Both the position numbers and the translations under genes were made by a program. A stretch of 64,000 nt of DNA from Myxococcales bacterium (GTDB lineage Bacteria; Myxococcota; Polyangia; Nannocystales; Nannocystaceae). The notes beneath the pieces were generated by a model that saw only the letters and a list, made by a program, of their open reading frames with translations, was not told the origin of the DNA and searched no databases. Shown in pieces: positions 53,271 through 60,340 of the stretch. The first letter of the stretch is position 1. Each line of letters opens with the position of its first letter. The stretch covers positions 321,488-385,487 of the forward strand of contig JAEUJW010000040.1 of NCBI GenBank assembly GCA_016793465.1. The letters run 5' to 3'.

Positions 53271-54368
53271 ATGGCTCCTCCACTCCTGCGCGCCCGCCGT
53301 GAAGCCCGCGGCCTGTCCCAGGTCGCCCTCGCCGACGCCGCCGACCTGTCGCGCCAGAGCGTCGGCGCCATCGAGGCCGGCCGCACCACCCCCGCCGTCG
53401 ACGTGGCCCTGCGCCTCGCGCGCGCCCTCGACTGCACCGTCGAGGACCTGTTCGGCGAGGCCTCCCCCGCTCACCTCGCCGTCGAGCCCGCCGCGCCGAC
53501 CCGCGGCCGCGTCGCCCTCGCCTTCATCGCCGGCCGCTGGGTCGCCCACCCGCTGCACGAGGAGGGCCTGCGCATCTCCGCCGACGCGCTCATCGTCCCC
53601 GCCCCCGCGCGACGCGCCGCCGGGTCCTCGCGCCGCGCGCACGCCGACCCCGTGCGCCCGCTCGCCGAGGCCCGCGACAACCTCGTGCTCATGGGCTGCG
53701 CCCCCGCCCTCGGCCTGCTCGCCGACCGCCTCAACGCCCGCCCCGGCCCCGGCCGCTTCCTGTGGCTCCCGCGGGCCAGCACCGCCGCCCTCGACGCCCT
53801 CGCCCGCGGCCACGCCCACGTCGCCGGCGTGCACCTCATCGACGAACGCTCCGGCGAGGCCAACCTCCCCGACGTCCGTCGTCACGCCGGCCCCGGCGCC
53901 ACCATCGTCACCGCGCTCGCGCGCTGGCAGGTCGGCCTCGTCGCCCCCGCCGGCAACCCTCGCAAGCTGCGCGGCCCCGCCGACCTCGGGCGTCGCGGCC
54001 TCCGCGTCGTCACGCGCGAGCCCGGCGCCGGCGCGCGCCGCCTGCTCGACCGCGAGCTCCGCCGCGTCGGCGTGCGACCGGCCCGCAGCGTGCCCGCGCG
54101 CGGCCACCTCGAGGTCGCGCAGGCGATCGCCCTCGGCGTCGGCGACGTCGGCGTCGCCACCCACGACGCCGCCGCAGCGTTCGGTCTGCACTTCATCCCG
54201 CTGACCGAGGAGCGCTACGACCTGGCGATCCCCCAGCCCCTGCACGACGACCCGCGCGTGCACCGACTGCTCGACACGCTCACCGCCGCCGCCTTCCGCC
54301 GCGAGCTCACCGCCCTCGGCTACGACGTGTCGTGCAGCGGCGACCGCATCGCCGAGGTCCAGCCCTGA
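53271..54368 (+). CDS. HTH (XRE-type) regulator with periplasmic-binding-protein-like domain
   Basis: The 365-residue protein has an XRE-type HTH at residues 5-58 (LRARREARGLSQVALADAAD, then LSRQSVGAIEAGRTTP). A PBP-like domain (about 100-345) follows, related to molybdate/tungstate-binding domains (COG1910), with LVLMGCAPALGLLADRL, RWQVGLVAPAGNP and ALGVGDVGVATHDAAA. It likely senses a small oxyanion and controls the following two genes, 14 and 6 bases apart. Several in-frame starts precede 53271 (53232, 53241, 53253, 53262), some inside the inverted repeat; I favour 53271 because it leaves the operator upstream. Confidence 0.85.
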   Translation: MAPPLLRARREARGLSQVALADAADLSRQSVGAIEAGRTTPAVDVALRLARALDCTVEDLFGEASPAHLAVEPAAPTRGRVALAFIAGRWVAHPLHEEGLRISADALIVPAPARRAAGSSRRAHADPVRPLAEARDNLVLMGCAPALGLLADRLNARPGPGRFLWLPRASTAALDALARGHAHVAGVHLIDERSGEANLPDVRRHAGPGATIVTALARWQVGLVAPAGNPRKLRGPADLGRRGLRVVTREPGAGARRLLDRELRRVGVRPARSVPARGHLEVAQAIALGVGDVGVATHDAAAAFGLHFIPLTEERYDLAIPQPLHDDPRVHRLLDTLTAAAFRRELTALGYDVSCSGDRIAEVQP

Positions 54369-54382
54369 CCGCCGACGCCGCC

Positions 54383-55330
54383 ATGCCACGCCCATCTCCG
54401 CTCCCGCTCCTGCTCCTGCTCGCCTGCGTGCCCGCCCCCGTCGACGACACCGGTGACACCGGCGGCGCCTCGACCGGCGAGCCGACCACCGCCGACGCGC
54501 CCCCCGTGTGCGAGCCCTTCGAGCCGTACGTCATCGACGTCCAGGCCGAGCCCAACGGCCTCTACTGGCGCGCCGACGAGGCCGCCCTCTACATCGCCGA
54601 CGACGACAACAACCGCATCCTCCGCCGCGCCGACGACGGCACCTCGAGCGTGTTCGCCGCGATCCCCAGCCCGAACGACAACCCCGGCGCGGACGGCCTC
54701 GGCGACCTCGACTTCGCCGCCGACGGCGCGCTCTACGTCCCGCGCTTCGGCTTCGGCGTGCCCGACCTCGGGGCGATCTTCCGCGTCGCCCCCGACGGCA
54801 CCCCGACCGCGCTCGCCGGCGTCGACCCCGCGTGGCGCCGCGTCGGCCTCGACTACGACGAGGCCCGCGGCCTGCTCTACGTCGCCACCTTCTCGAAAGA
54901 CTCCGAGGGCATGTTCAGCGGCTGGGTCTCGACCGTCGACCCCGTCGCGGGCGAGGAGGAGATCCTCGTCGAGGGCCTCAGCAAGCCGGTCGGCGTCGCC
55001 GTGGTCGGCGACACCCTCTACGTCGGCGACCAGAACCTGCAGCTCCTCTACAGGGTCGACCTCACCGCCGAGCCCCCCGCCCTCGCGGTCGTCAGCGACG
55101 AGTTCAAGAACCTCGACCTCATGGAGCCGACCGCCGACGGCGACCTCCTGCTGCTCTCCTACGACCCCGCCACCAGCACCGGCCGCGTCTACCGCGTCGC
55201 GCCCGACGGCGCCTACACCACCCTCGCCGAGGGCGACTGGGAGCCCCGCGGGATCACCTTCGACGGCGTCAGCAAGATCTACGTGTCCGCCCGCGACACC
55301 CAGACGATCGTCGTCGTCCCCGCCTGCTGA
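54383..55330 (+). CDS. Beta-propeller (SMP-30/NHL-like) lipoprotein
   Basis: The 315-residue protein has a lipobox LLLAC (Cys15) and a short Asp/Thr/Gly linker. A beta-propeller of about six blades follows, each with patterns such as GLYWRADEAALYIADDDNNR, GVAVVGDTLYVGDQNLQ and GITFDGVSKIYVSARD. It resembles SMP-30/gluconolactonase or NHL-repeat proteins. It could bind or hydrolyse a ligand, or serve as an outer-membrane binding partner for the adjacent porin. It lies 14 bases after the regulator. Confidence 0.85.
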   Translation: MPRPSPLPLLLLLACVPAPVDDTGDTGGASTGEPTTADAPPVCEPFEPYVIDVQAEPNGLYWRADEAALYIADDDNNRILRRADDGTSSVFAAIPSPNDNPGADGLGDLDFAADGALYVPRFGFGVPDLGAIFRVAPDGTPTALAGVDPAWRRVGLDYDEARGLLYVATFSKDSEGMFSGWVSTVDPVAGEEEILVEGLSKPVGVAVVGDTLYVGDQNLQLLYRVDLTAEPPALAVVSDEFKNLDLMEPTADGDLLLLSYDPATSTGRVYRVAPDGAYTTLAEGDWEPRGITFDGVSKIYVSARDTQTIVVVPAC

Positions 55331-55336
55331 CCCGCC

Positions 55337-56704
55337 GTGCCGGCCCCGCTCCTCGCCCTGGCGCTCGCGCTCCAGCCCGTCGACCGCGCCCCGACCGACG
55401 TCGTGCTCGACGTCCCGGGCCCGCCCGAACCTGTCCCCGCGGACAGCCTCGAACCACCTGCCCCCACGGACAGCCCACCGCCGAAGGACCCCGACATCGC
55501 CCCGGCCTCGCCCGCGCCGGCTCCTCCGCCCGCCGACCCGCCTGTCTCCGCACCTGCCCCAAAGACCAGCCAACCGTCCGACGCACCCACCCCGAACAAC
55601 AATAAACTCCTCGACGCCGTCGAGGTCTTCCCCTACGGCTGGATCCGCACCGACGCCACCTACTACTCCGCCGCCGACGAGGGCTACAGCAACCTCAGCC
55701 TCGCCGGCGCGCGCCTCGGCGGCGGCGTCAGGACCGGGCCGGTCACGGCCTTCGCCACCATCGAGGCCGGCCAGGACAAGGGCCCCCGGCTCGTCGACGC
55801 GTTCGTGCTGTGGGACGTCGTCGCCCGCCTGCGCCTCCGCGCCGGCCAGTTCAAGTCCCCGTTCGGCTACCGCTTCAACGTGCCCGACCTCGTCGACGAG
55901 CTCCCGCGCGCCCCGCTGTCGCTGATGGCCGCCACCCCCGGGCGCCAGGTCGGCGTCGAGGCCGCCTACGACTTCTGGCGCTGGGCCGACGTCAGCGTCG
56001 CGGTGTTCAGCGGCATCGGCCAGAACCGCGAGGCCAACAACACGAAGGTCGCCCTCGCCGGCAAGCTGCAGGTCCGCCCCCTCACCTTCACGAAGCGCGG
56101 CCCCCAGCTCATCCTCAACGCCTCGGTCTTCGCCTATCACAAGACCAACGGCTTCTCGCCGACCGTCGACACCGCCTTCGGCCTCGAGTTCATCCACGGC
56201 GTCCCCGCCGCCGGCCCCGCCCGCCGCGTGACCGCCGGCGGCGGCCTGTTCTGGCGCTTCCTCTCGGCCCGCGGCGAGTTCTTCCACACCCGCGACTCCC
56301 GCGAGCGAGACACCGACGGCGACCCCTTCACCCCCGGCGACCCGCTGCCCCCGATGATCGGCAGCGGCGGCTACGCCCAGCTCGGCGCCGTCGTCACCGG
56401 CCAGACCAAGGACCCGAACACCCTCCTCCCACTATTAAAAAGCAGGCGCGTGCGCGACAGCGCCGTCGAGCTGTCCGCCCGCTTCGACAGCTTCCGCGTC
56501 GGCGCCCGCGACGTCCGCGGCAACGGCGTCCAGGCCGTCACCGCGGGCGTCAACTGGGTGCTCCTGCAGCACCTCCGGGTGTTCGCCGCCTTCAATTATC
56601 AGGTCCTCGACGCCAGGGTCCCGGAGATCCCCGGCGCCTCCTCGTGGGGCTTCCACGGCGGCGTGGCCGGCTACTTCCTGCGCGGGGCCGGCCGCGGCGA
56701 CTGA
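55337..56704 (+). CDS. Phosphate-selective porin O/P-like outer membrane protein
   Basis: The 455-residue protein starts with a short signal sequence and a ~70-residue Pro/Ala-rich periplasmic spacer. A beta-barrel from about residue 90 follows. It matches porin O/P (OprP/OprO): RLRAGQFKSPFGYRFN, PGRQVGVEA, and alternating amphipathic strands ending in an aromatic-rich C-terminus. OprP-type trimers select phosphate or pyrophosphate, and relatives take other anions. The GTG start lies 6 bases after the propeller gene. AT-rich codons occur at NNNKLL and LLKSR. The stop abuts that of the DUF4215 gene (TGATCA). Confidence 0.85.
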   Translation: MPAPLLALALALQPVDRAPTDVVLDVPGPPEPVPADSLEPPAPTDSPPPKDPDIAPASPAPAPPPADPPVSAPAPKTSQPSDAPTPNNNKLLDAVEVFPYGWIRTDATYYSAADEGYSNLSLAGARLGGGVRTGPVTAFATIEAGQDKGPRLVDAFVLWDVVARLRLRAGQFKSPFGYRFNVPDLVDELPRAPLSLMAATPGRQVGVEAAYDFWRWADVSVAVFSGIGQNREANNTKVALAGKLQVRPLTFTKRGPQLILNASVFAYHKTNGFSPTVDTAFGLEFIHGVPAAGPARRVTAGGGLFWRFLSARGEFFHTRDSRERDTDGDPFTPGDPLPPMIGSGGYAQLGAVVTGQTKDPNTLLPLLKSRRVRDSAVELSARFDSFRVGARDVRGNGVQAVTAGVNWVLLQHLRVFAAFNYQVLDARVPEIPGASSWGFHGGVAGYFLRGAGRGD

Positions 56705-57997
56705 TCAATAGTCGTAGCAGTCATTCTTCCCGAGCACGAGGCGCCGCACCACGTCGCCGTCGTGGCCGCCGCAGTTGCCGGTGTACTCGCCGCCGATGTG
56801 GTACCAGCTCGCGTTGCAGCCCGCCATCACCACCGTCGCGGTCGACACCCAGCCGGTGCCGTCGAGGCTGCAGGTGTTGGCCGCCGGCGCGTGCGTGCAG
56901 CCGGCCCACAGCACCTTGTTGGCGTTGGCCGCCGCCAGCGTCGTGGCGACGTTCCGGTTGCTCGACCACACCCACTTCGGGGTGCTGCAATTGACCGGCA
57001 TCCACTTCGGATTGTTGAGACACGACCCCTCGGACTTGCACGTCGCGCTGCAGCCGTCGCCGTTGTTCATGTTGCCGTCGTCGCAGTCCTCGCCGGCCTG
57101 TTTGATCGCATCGCCGCACTTCGCGGTCTTGCACATGTTCGAGCAGGCGTCGTCGTTCACCATGTTGGCGTCGTCGCACTCCTCGCCCATCTGCTTGACG
57201 CCGTCGCCGCACTTGGCGGCCTTGCACGCGTTCGAACAGGCGTCGTCGTTCACCATGTTGCCGTCGTCGCACTCCTCGACCATGGCCTGCACCTGCATGT
57301 CGCCGCACACGGCCGCCTTGCAGCTCGACAGGCACGCGTCCGTGTCGACCATGTTGCCGTCGTCGCACTCCTCACCGGCCTGCACCGCCCCGTCGCCGCA
57401 CGAGGCCGCCGCGCACGCGTTCGAACACTCGTCGTCGTCGACCGCGTTGCCGTCGTCGCACGCCTCGCCCGGCCCGACGATCCCGTCGCCGCACTTCGCG
57501 CTCGTGCACGCGTTCGTGCACGCGTCCTCGTCGACAGTGTTGCCGTCGTCGCACTCCTCGACCCCGACCTGCACCACCGCGTCCCCGCACGCCGCCACCG
57601 TGCAGGCGTTGGTACAGCCGTCTCCGTCGTCCGTGTTGCCGTCGTCGCAGGCCTCGCCGTCGTCCACGTTGCCGTCGCCGCACGCCGGCCCCGGCCCCGT
57701 CGAGGTGTCGCCGGTCTCCCCGGTCTCCCCGGTCGTCACCGCCGTCGTCTCGCCCGTCGTCACCGCCGTCGTCTCTCCCGTCGGCTCGCCCGACGTCGCC
57801 GTATTCGACGCCGACGACGGCCCGTCCGTCGTCGGCTCCGTGGTCGACGTCCCCGGCGGCTCCGTCGACGTCGTCTGCGGCATCGGCTGCGTCAGCGTCA
57901 CCGGCGAGGTGAAGCCCGAGTCCGACGCCCCACCGTCATCACCGCCGCACCCGAACAGCACCACCACCGCGCCCAAACCCACCCATCGCGTCTTCAT
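56705..57997 (-). CDS. Lipoprotein with seven DUF4215 Cys-rich repeats
   Basis: The 430-residue protein has a lipobox VLFGC (Cys17) and a ~85-residue Thr/Ser/Gly/Glu linker. Seven repeats of ~32 residues follow (CGDG-V---EECDDGN-V--D-C-N-C), the DUF4215 disulfide-rich repeat. A ~100-residue C-terminal domain with six Cys ends it (CSTPKWVWSS, AGCTHAPAANTC, NCGGHDGD). It is likely exposed on the cell surface. A TTGACG / GACGAT pair with 17-base spacing ends 6 bases before the ATG, the best-formed -35/-10 among the lipoprotein genes. Confidence 0.88.
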   Translation of the reverse strand: MKTRWVGLGAVVVLFGCGGDDGGASDSGFTSPVTLTQPMPQTTSTEPPGTSTTEPTTDGPSSASNTATSGEPTGETTAVTTGETTAVTTGETGETGDTSTGPGPACGDGNVDDGEACDDGNTDDGDGCTNACTVAACGDAVVQVGVEECDDGNTVDEDACTNACTSAKCGDGIVGPGEACDDGNAVDDDECSNACAAASCGDGAVQAGEECDDGNMVDTDACLSSCKAAVCGDMQVQAMVEECDDGNMVNDDACSNACKAAKCGDGVKQMGEECDDANMVNDDACSNMCKTAKCGDAIKQAGEDCDDGNMNNGDGCSATCKSEGSCLNNPKWMPVNCSTPKWVWSSNRNVATTLAAANANKVLWAGCTHAPAANTCSLDGTGWVSTATVVMAGCNASWYHIGGEYTGNCGGHDGDVVRRLVLGKNDCYDY

Positions 57998-58080
57998 GGC
58001 CGCATCGTCACCGCCGCCCCGCGCCGCGTCAACGCCTGACGCCGACGTTCACCCCATGCCGCCGCGCGCCGCCTCTCCCC

Positions 58081-58102
58081 GGCGAGTCCCGCCCGACTCG
58101 CC
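58081..58102 (-). terminator. Possible hairpin after the truncated Cys-rich gene
   Basis: GGCGAGT and ACTCGCC form a 7-bp stem with an 8-base loop, about 50 bases beyond the stop at 58154. There is no T tract. Confidence 0.35.
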
Positions 58103-58153
58103 GCGTCGCCTCGCCCACACGACCCCGACCGACGAGCTCACGAACGCCCGCCC

Positions 58154-58933
58154 TCAGAACGGCTCCAACATCGACTTCGCCGGGCTCAGCGGGAGCCCGA
58201 GCTCGTCGCGGAAGAACCGCTCCCACCGCGGGAAGACCCGCTTGTAGCCAGCCATCTTCTTCTTGAGCTTCCTGGCCCACGCCCGCTCCTGCTCGTCGTC
58301 CCACGCCGAGTAGTCCGGCGGCGCGTCGATGTGCGGCCACACCAGGATATCTCCGCATTCGAAGCACACGTTGGCCGTCCCGACCGGGGTCTCGCCGGCG
58401 TACAGGACCACCGCGTGCCGCGGGAACGCGCACTTCGACACCTCGAGCTCGCCGCCCGTGGCGATCACCCACTCGACGACCCTGGCCCCCTGCTCCGCCG
58501 TGATCGGCCTGCGCTCGACGATCTTCGGGCTCCACCCGTGGTCCGCGTCGTACACCCGCAGCGGGACGCCCGGCCCGTACGGCACGTGATTGTAGGCAAT
58601 CGCCTCGGCCCGATCCCAGGCGAGGAACGGCCACCTGGAAGTCTTCTGCGCCGGAGTCGCCGGAGCCGCCGGCACCGCCGCGGTCGTCGGAGCCCCCGGA
58701 GTCGCCGCAGTCGTCGCAGCCGCCGGCACCGCCGGAGTCGTCGGCGCCGCCTCGCCCGCCGCCCCGCTCCCGACATTCGCCGCACCGTCGCCCGCGACCT
58801 CGCAGCGCTCGCCGACCAGCCGGCAATTCGGCTCCGCCGGCTTCGCCGGGCAGATCCCACTGCAGACAATCTCCCCGAAGAACGCCTCCGTGCAGCGCCC
58901 GTCGACGCACCAGCGGTCGACCCGCGCCTTCAC
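58154..58933 (-). CDS. Cys-rich protein, downstream part of a split lipoprotein gene
   Basis: The frame starts with GTG at 58933, overlapping the stop of the upstream frame (GTGA), and encodes 259 residues. It begins VKARVDRWCVDGRCTEAFFG, with IVCSGICPAKPAEPNC soon after. An Ala/Thr/Pro linker follows, then a C-terminal domain with CFECGDILVWPHIDAPPDYS. There is no signal peptide of its own. The first Cys-rich stretch reads as a direct continuation of the upstream lipoprotein, so I think the two were one gene split by a frameshift. Translational coupling of two proteins is the alternative. Confidence 0.65.
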   Translation of the reverse strand: MKARVDRWCVDGRCTEAFFGEIVCSGICPAKPAEPNCRLVGERCEVAGDGAANVGSGAAGEAAPTTPAVPAAATTAATPGAPTTAAVPAAPATPAQKTSRWPFLAWDRAEAIAYNHVPYGPGVPLRVYDADHGWSPKIVERRPITAEQGARVVEWVIATGGELEVSKCAFPRHAVVLYAGETPVGTANVCFECGDILVWPHIDAPPDYSAWDDEQERAWARKLKKKMAGYKRVFPRWERFFRDELGLPLSPAKSMLEPF

Positions 58934-59208
58934 CGGAGCCGCGCCCAGAACTCGTGCCGCACGCTCCACTCGCCCGCCGCCTCCTCGGTCCCCAGCCCGC
59001 ACGAATAGACACACCCGCACTCCGCCGCCACGACCGGCAAGCACCGCCGCGCCGCCTCCGGCGCCCTCGCCTCCACCGCCTTCGCCCCGGGTGCCGGCGG
59101 CGCCTTGACCTCCGCCGCCGCCGGCGCCCGCGGCCCCGCCGACTTGCCGCCCGCGGACGGATCGCAGGCGAGGACGAGCAGCAGACTCGAGATGACCCCG
59201 ACGCGCAT
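58930..59208 (-). CDS. Lipoprotein, N-terminal part of a split gene
   Basis: The 92-residue frame has a signal peptide and lipobox LLVLAC (Cys15), and an Ala/Pro/Lys linker. The start of a Cys-rich domain follows (CLPVVAAECGCVYSCGLG), then EWSVRHEFWARLR and a TGA. The next frame (58933) carries on with RVDRWCVDGRC. Restoring a single frame near 58935-58945 would give a ~350-residue lipoprotein. TACCAT lies 5 bases before the ATG. Confidence 0.65.
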   Translation of the reverse strand: MRVGVISSLLLVLACDPSAGGKSAGPRAPAAAEVKAPPAPGAKAVEARAPEAARRCLPVVAAECGCVYSCGLGTEEAAGEWSVRHEFWARLR

Positions 59209-59213
59209 AGCCG

Positions 59214-59219
59214 ATGGTA
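59214..59219 (-). promoter_or_regulatory. -10 element of the split lipoprotein gene
   Basis: TACCAT on the minus strand lies 5 bases before the ATG at 59208. Confidence 0.45.
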
Positions 59220-59344
59220 ACCCACCCACGCCCTCCAGATCCGAGCCCGCGCTCGCGGCACCCCGCGCAAGTCCGCTCGCCGGCCCGCGAGCACTCCGAT
59301 GAATCTCTCGATGCATCACGACGAAGATTCTCGCGGCGCAGCGC

Positions 59345-59373
59345 TTGACATATCATCGAAGTACCTCTAATCT
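59345..59373 (+). promoter_or_regulatory. Consensus sigma-70 promoter of the tRNA-like array
   Basis: TTGACA (59345-59350), a 17-base spacer and TAATCT (59368-59373) make the best sigma-70 promoter in the window. Transcription would start near 59380 and run through the hairpins and tRNA-like genes up to about 60333. Confidence 0.85.
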
Positions 59374-59406
59374 CCGGCCCGTCATGTCGCGCCTCCTCAA
59401 TACCAA

Positions 59407-59467
59407 CCCGCGCTGCGAAGCTCGCCCCGTTCCGCTGGAACGCGGGCTCGAGGCTTCCCTGCGCGGG
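59407..59467 (+). ncRNA. 61-nt near-perfect hairpin 1 of the stable-RNA array
   Basis: Outer arms CCCGCGC/GCGCGGG, then GAAGC/GCTTC, GCCC/GGGC and CGTTCC/GGAACG around a GCT loop form a long interrupted stem. It lies about 27 bases after the predicted transcription start. It could be a processing signal, a small stable RNA or a degenerate tRNA-like fold. Confidence 0.55.
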
Positions 59468-59485
59468 GTTTGAGTCGAGGCCCTC

Positions 59486-59546
59486 AGGCCCTACGGGTAT
59501 GAGGTGATGCGCAGCCGCTCCGGCTCGCTTCACGACCCGTGGGCCT
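59486..59546 (+). ncRNA. 61-nt hairpin 2 of the stable-RNA array
   Basis: Arms AGGCCC-T-ACGGGT and ACCCGT-GGGCCT (12 bp with one bulge) enclose GTGA/TCAC, GCG/CGC and AGCCG/CGGCT around a CTC loop. It has the same length as hairpin 1 and starts 79 bases after it. A further 7-bp hairpin follows at 59609-59624 (GCACGCT/AGCGTGC). Confidence 0.55.
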
Positions 59547-59633
59547 GCCATCACGGGCAATCTCCCGCGCAGGTACACCGAGAAGGCGCTCGCCGCCCCC
59601 CTCGGTACGCACGCTCCAGCGTGCCCACAACTC

Positions 59634-59708
59634 GCGGGTATCGTCCAACGGGTCCGAGCACACCGGAACTTCACCCCGGCGACGGCGGTTCGAGCCCGCC
59701 TACCCGCG
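59634..59708 (+). tRNA. tRNA-Glu-like gene 1 (TTC, degenerate)
   Basis: GCGGGTA/TACCCGC form the acceptor stem and GGCGG-TTCGAGC-CCGCC the T arm. The D stem is mismatched and seems to have extra bases. The anticodon loop reads ACTTCAC, giving TTC but with C at position 33 and an A-C mismatch closing the stem. It is probably a pseudo-tRNA or a divergent copy. Confidence 0.5.
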
Positions 59709-59767
59709 CATAGCGCACTCGTCGATTCTTCACCACCGAAGATTCGGCGGAGCCATGCCGACAACAC

Positions 59768-59840
59768 GCGGGTGTCGTCCAACAGGTCAGGACACCGGAA
59801 CCTCACTCCGGAGACGACGGTTCGACTCCGTCCACCCGTA
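59768..59840 (+). tRNA. tRNA-Glu-like gene 2 (CTC, C33)
   Basis: The 73-nt unit has acceptor GCGGGTG/CACCCGT with A73, D stem GTCC/GGAC, anticodon stem CCGGA/TCCGG and T arm GACGG-TTCGACT-CCGTC. The loop ACCTCAC gives anticodon CTC but has C instead of the near-universal U33. Confidence 0.65.
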
Positions 59841-59867
59841 CTCACGACAATCTCCCCTCGCCGACAC

Positions 59868-59940
59868 GCGGGTGTCGTCCAACAGGTCAGGACACCGGAA
59901 CCTCACTCCGGAAACGACGGTTCGACTCCGTCCACCCGTA
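59868..59940 (+). tRNA. tRNA-Glu-like gene 3 (CTC, C33)
   Basis: It begins exactly 100 bases after copy 2 and is nearly identical in the tRNA part and the 27-base spacer (GAGACGACGG becomes GAAACGACGG). The loop is again ACCTCAC. Confidence 0.65.
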
Positions 59941-59967
59941 CTCACAACAATCTCCCCTCGCCGACAC

Positions 59968-60040
59968 GCGGGTGTCGTTCAACAGGTCAGGACACCGGAA
60001 CCTCACTCCGGAAACGACGGTTCGACTCCGTCCACCCGTA
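59968..60040 (+). tRNA. tRNA-Glu-like gene 4 (CTC, C33)
   Basis: It begins 100 bases after copy 3 and differs from it by a T in the D stem (GTTC), which still pairs with GGAC. The anticodon loop is unchanged, ACCTCAC. Confidence 0.65.
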
Positions 60041-60057
60041 CTCACCAACAACCAGCC

Positions 60058-60128
60058 GCTCCGTTCGTTCAATGGGAGGACCCGGGTTTTTCACTCCCGG
60101 TACGCGGGTTCGATCCCCGCACGGAGCA
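60058..60128 (+). tRNA. tRNA-Glu (TTC)
   Basis: The acceptor GCTCCGT/ACGGAGC with A73, D stem GTTC/GGAC and T arm GCGGG-TTCGATC-CCCGC are regular. The anticodon loop TTTTCAC gives TTC with a normal U33; only the pair closing the loop is a T-T mismatch. Of the Glu-like genes here it looks the most functional. Confidence 0.75.
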
Positions 60129-60149
60129 ACCCTCTCTCCGAAAAAACCT

Positions 60150-60222
60150 GGACCGGTAGCTCAACTGGCAGAGCGCGCGGTTGTTAACCGCAAGGTTGTG
60201 GGATCGTCCCCCACCCGGTCCG
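60150..60222 (+). tRNA. tRNA-Asn (GTT) with altered T loop
   Basis: The acceptor GGACCGG/CCGGTCC with G73, D arm GCTC/GAGC and anticodon loop TTGTTAA (GTT) are regular for tRNA-Asn. The T arm reads GTGGG-ATCGTCC-CCCAC, so T54 is A and A58 is T. The swap reverses the normal T54-A58 pair. Confidence 0.75.
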
Positions 60223-60247
60223 TTTAATAATAATTAATTAATTAAAC
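60222..60247. repeat. 26-bp AT-rich near-palindrome
   Basis: Between the two tRNA-Asn genes lies a stretch of T and A apart from its end bases (GTTTAATAATA then ATTAATTAATTAAAC). It is close to its own reverse complement and stands out sharply in this GC-rich DNA. It could be a protein site, a processing signal or a hairpin. Confidence 0.7.
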
Positions 60248-60260
60248 ATCAGCGATAGCT

Positions 60261-60333
60261 GGATCGGTAGCTCAATTGGCGGAGCACACGGCCGTTAACC
60301 GTGAGGTTGTGGGATCGTCACCCACCCGGTCCT
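60261..60333 (+). tRNA. tRNA-Asn-like gene (GTT, C33, altered T loop)
   Basis: The acceptor GGATCGG/CCGGTCC includes one T-G wobble, and the discriminator is T rather than G. The D arm is regular. The loop CCGTTAA gives GTT but with C33. The T loop ATCGTCA has the same 54/58 swap as the first tRNA-Asn. It may be a degenerating duplicate. Confidence 0.55.
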
Positions 60334-60340
60334 TTCACTC

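Noticed and set aside
57116..58247. Ser/His-rich forward ORF across the DUF4215 gene
   Set aside because: It is antisense of the Cys-rich repeats and has no domain support.
59504..60227. Short forward ORFs with repeated SSNRSGHRNLTPETTVRL-type sequence
   Set aside because: They are translations of the tandem tRNA-like units, not proteins.
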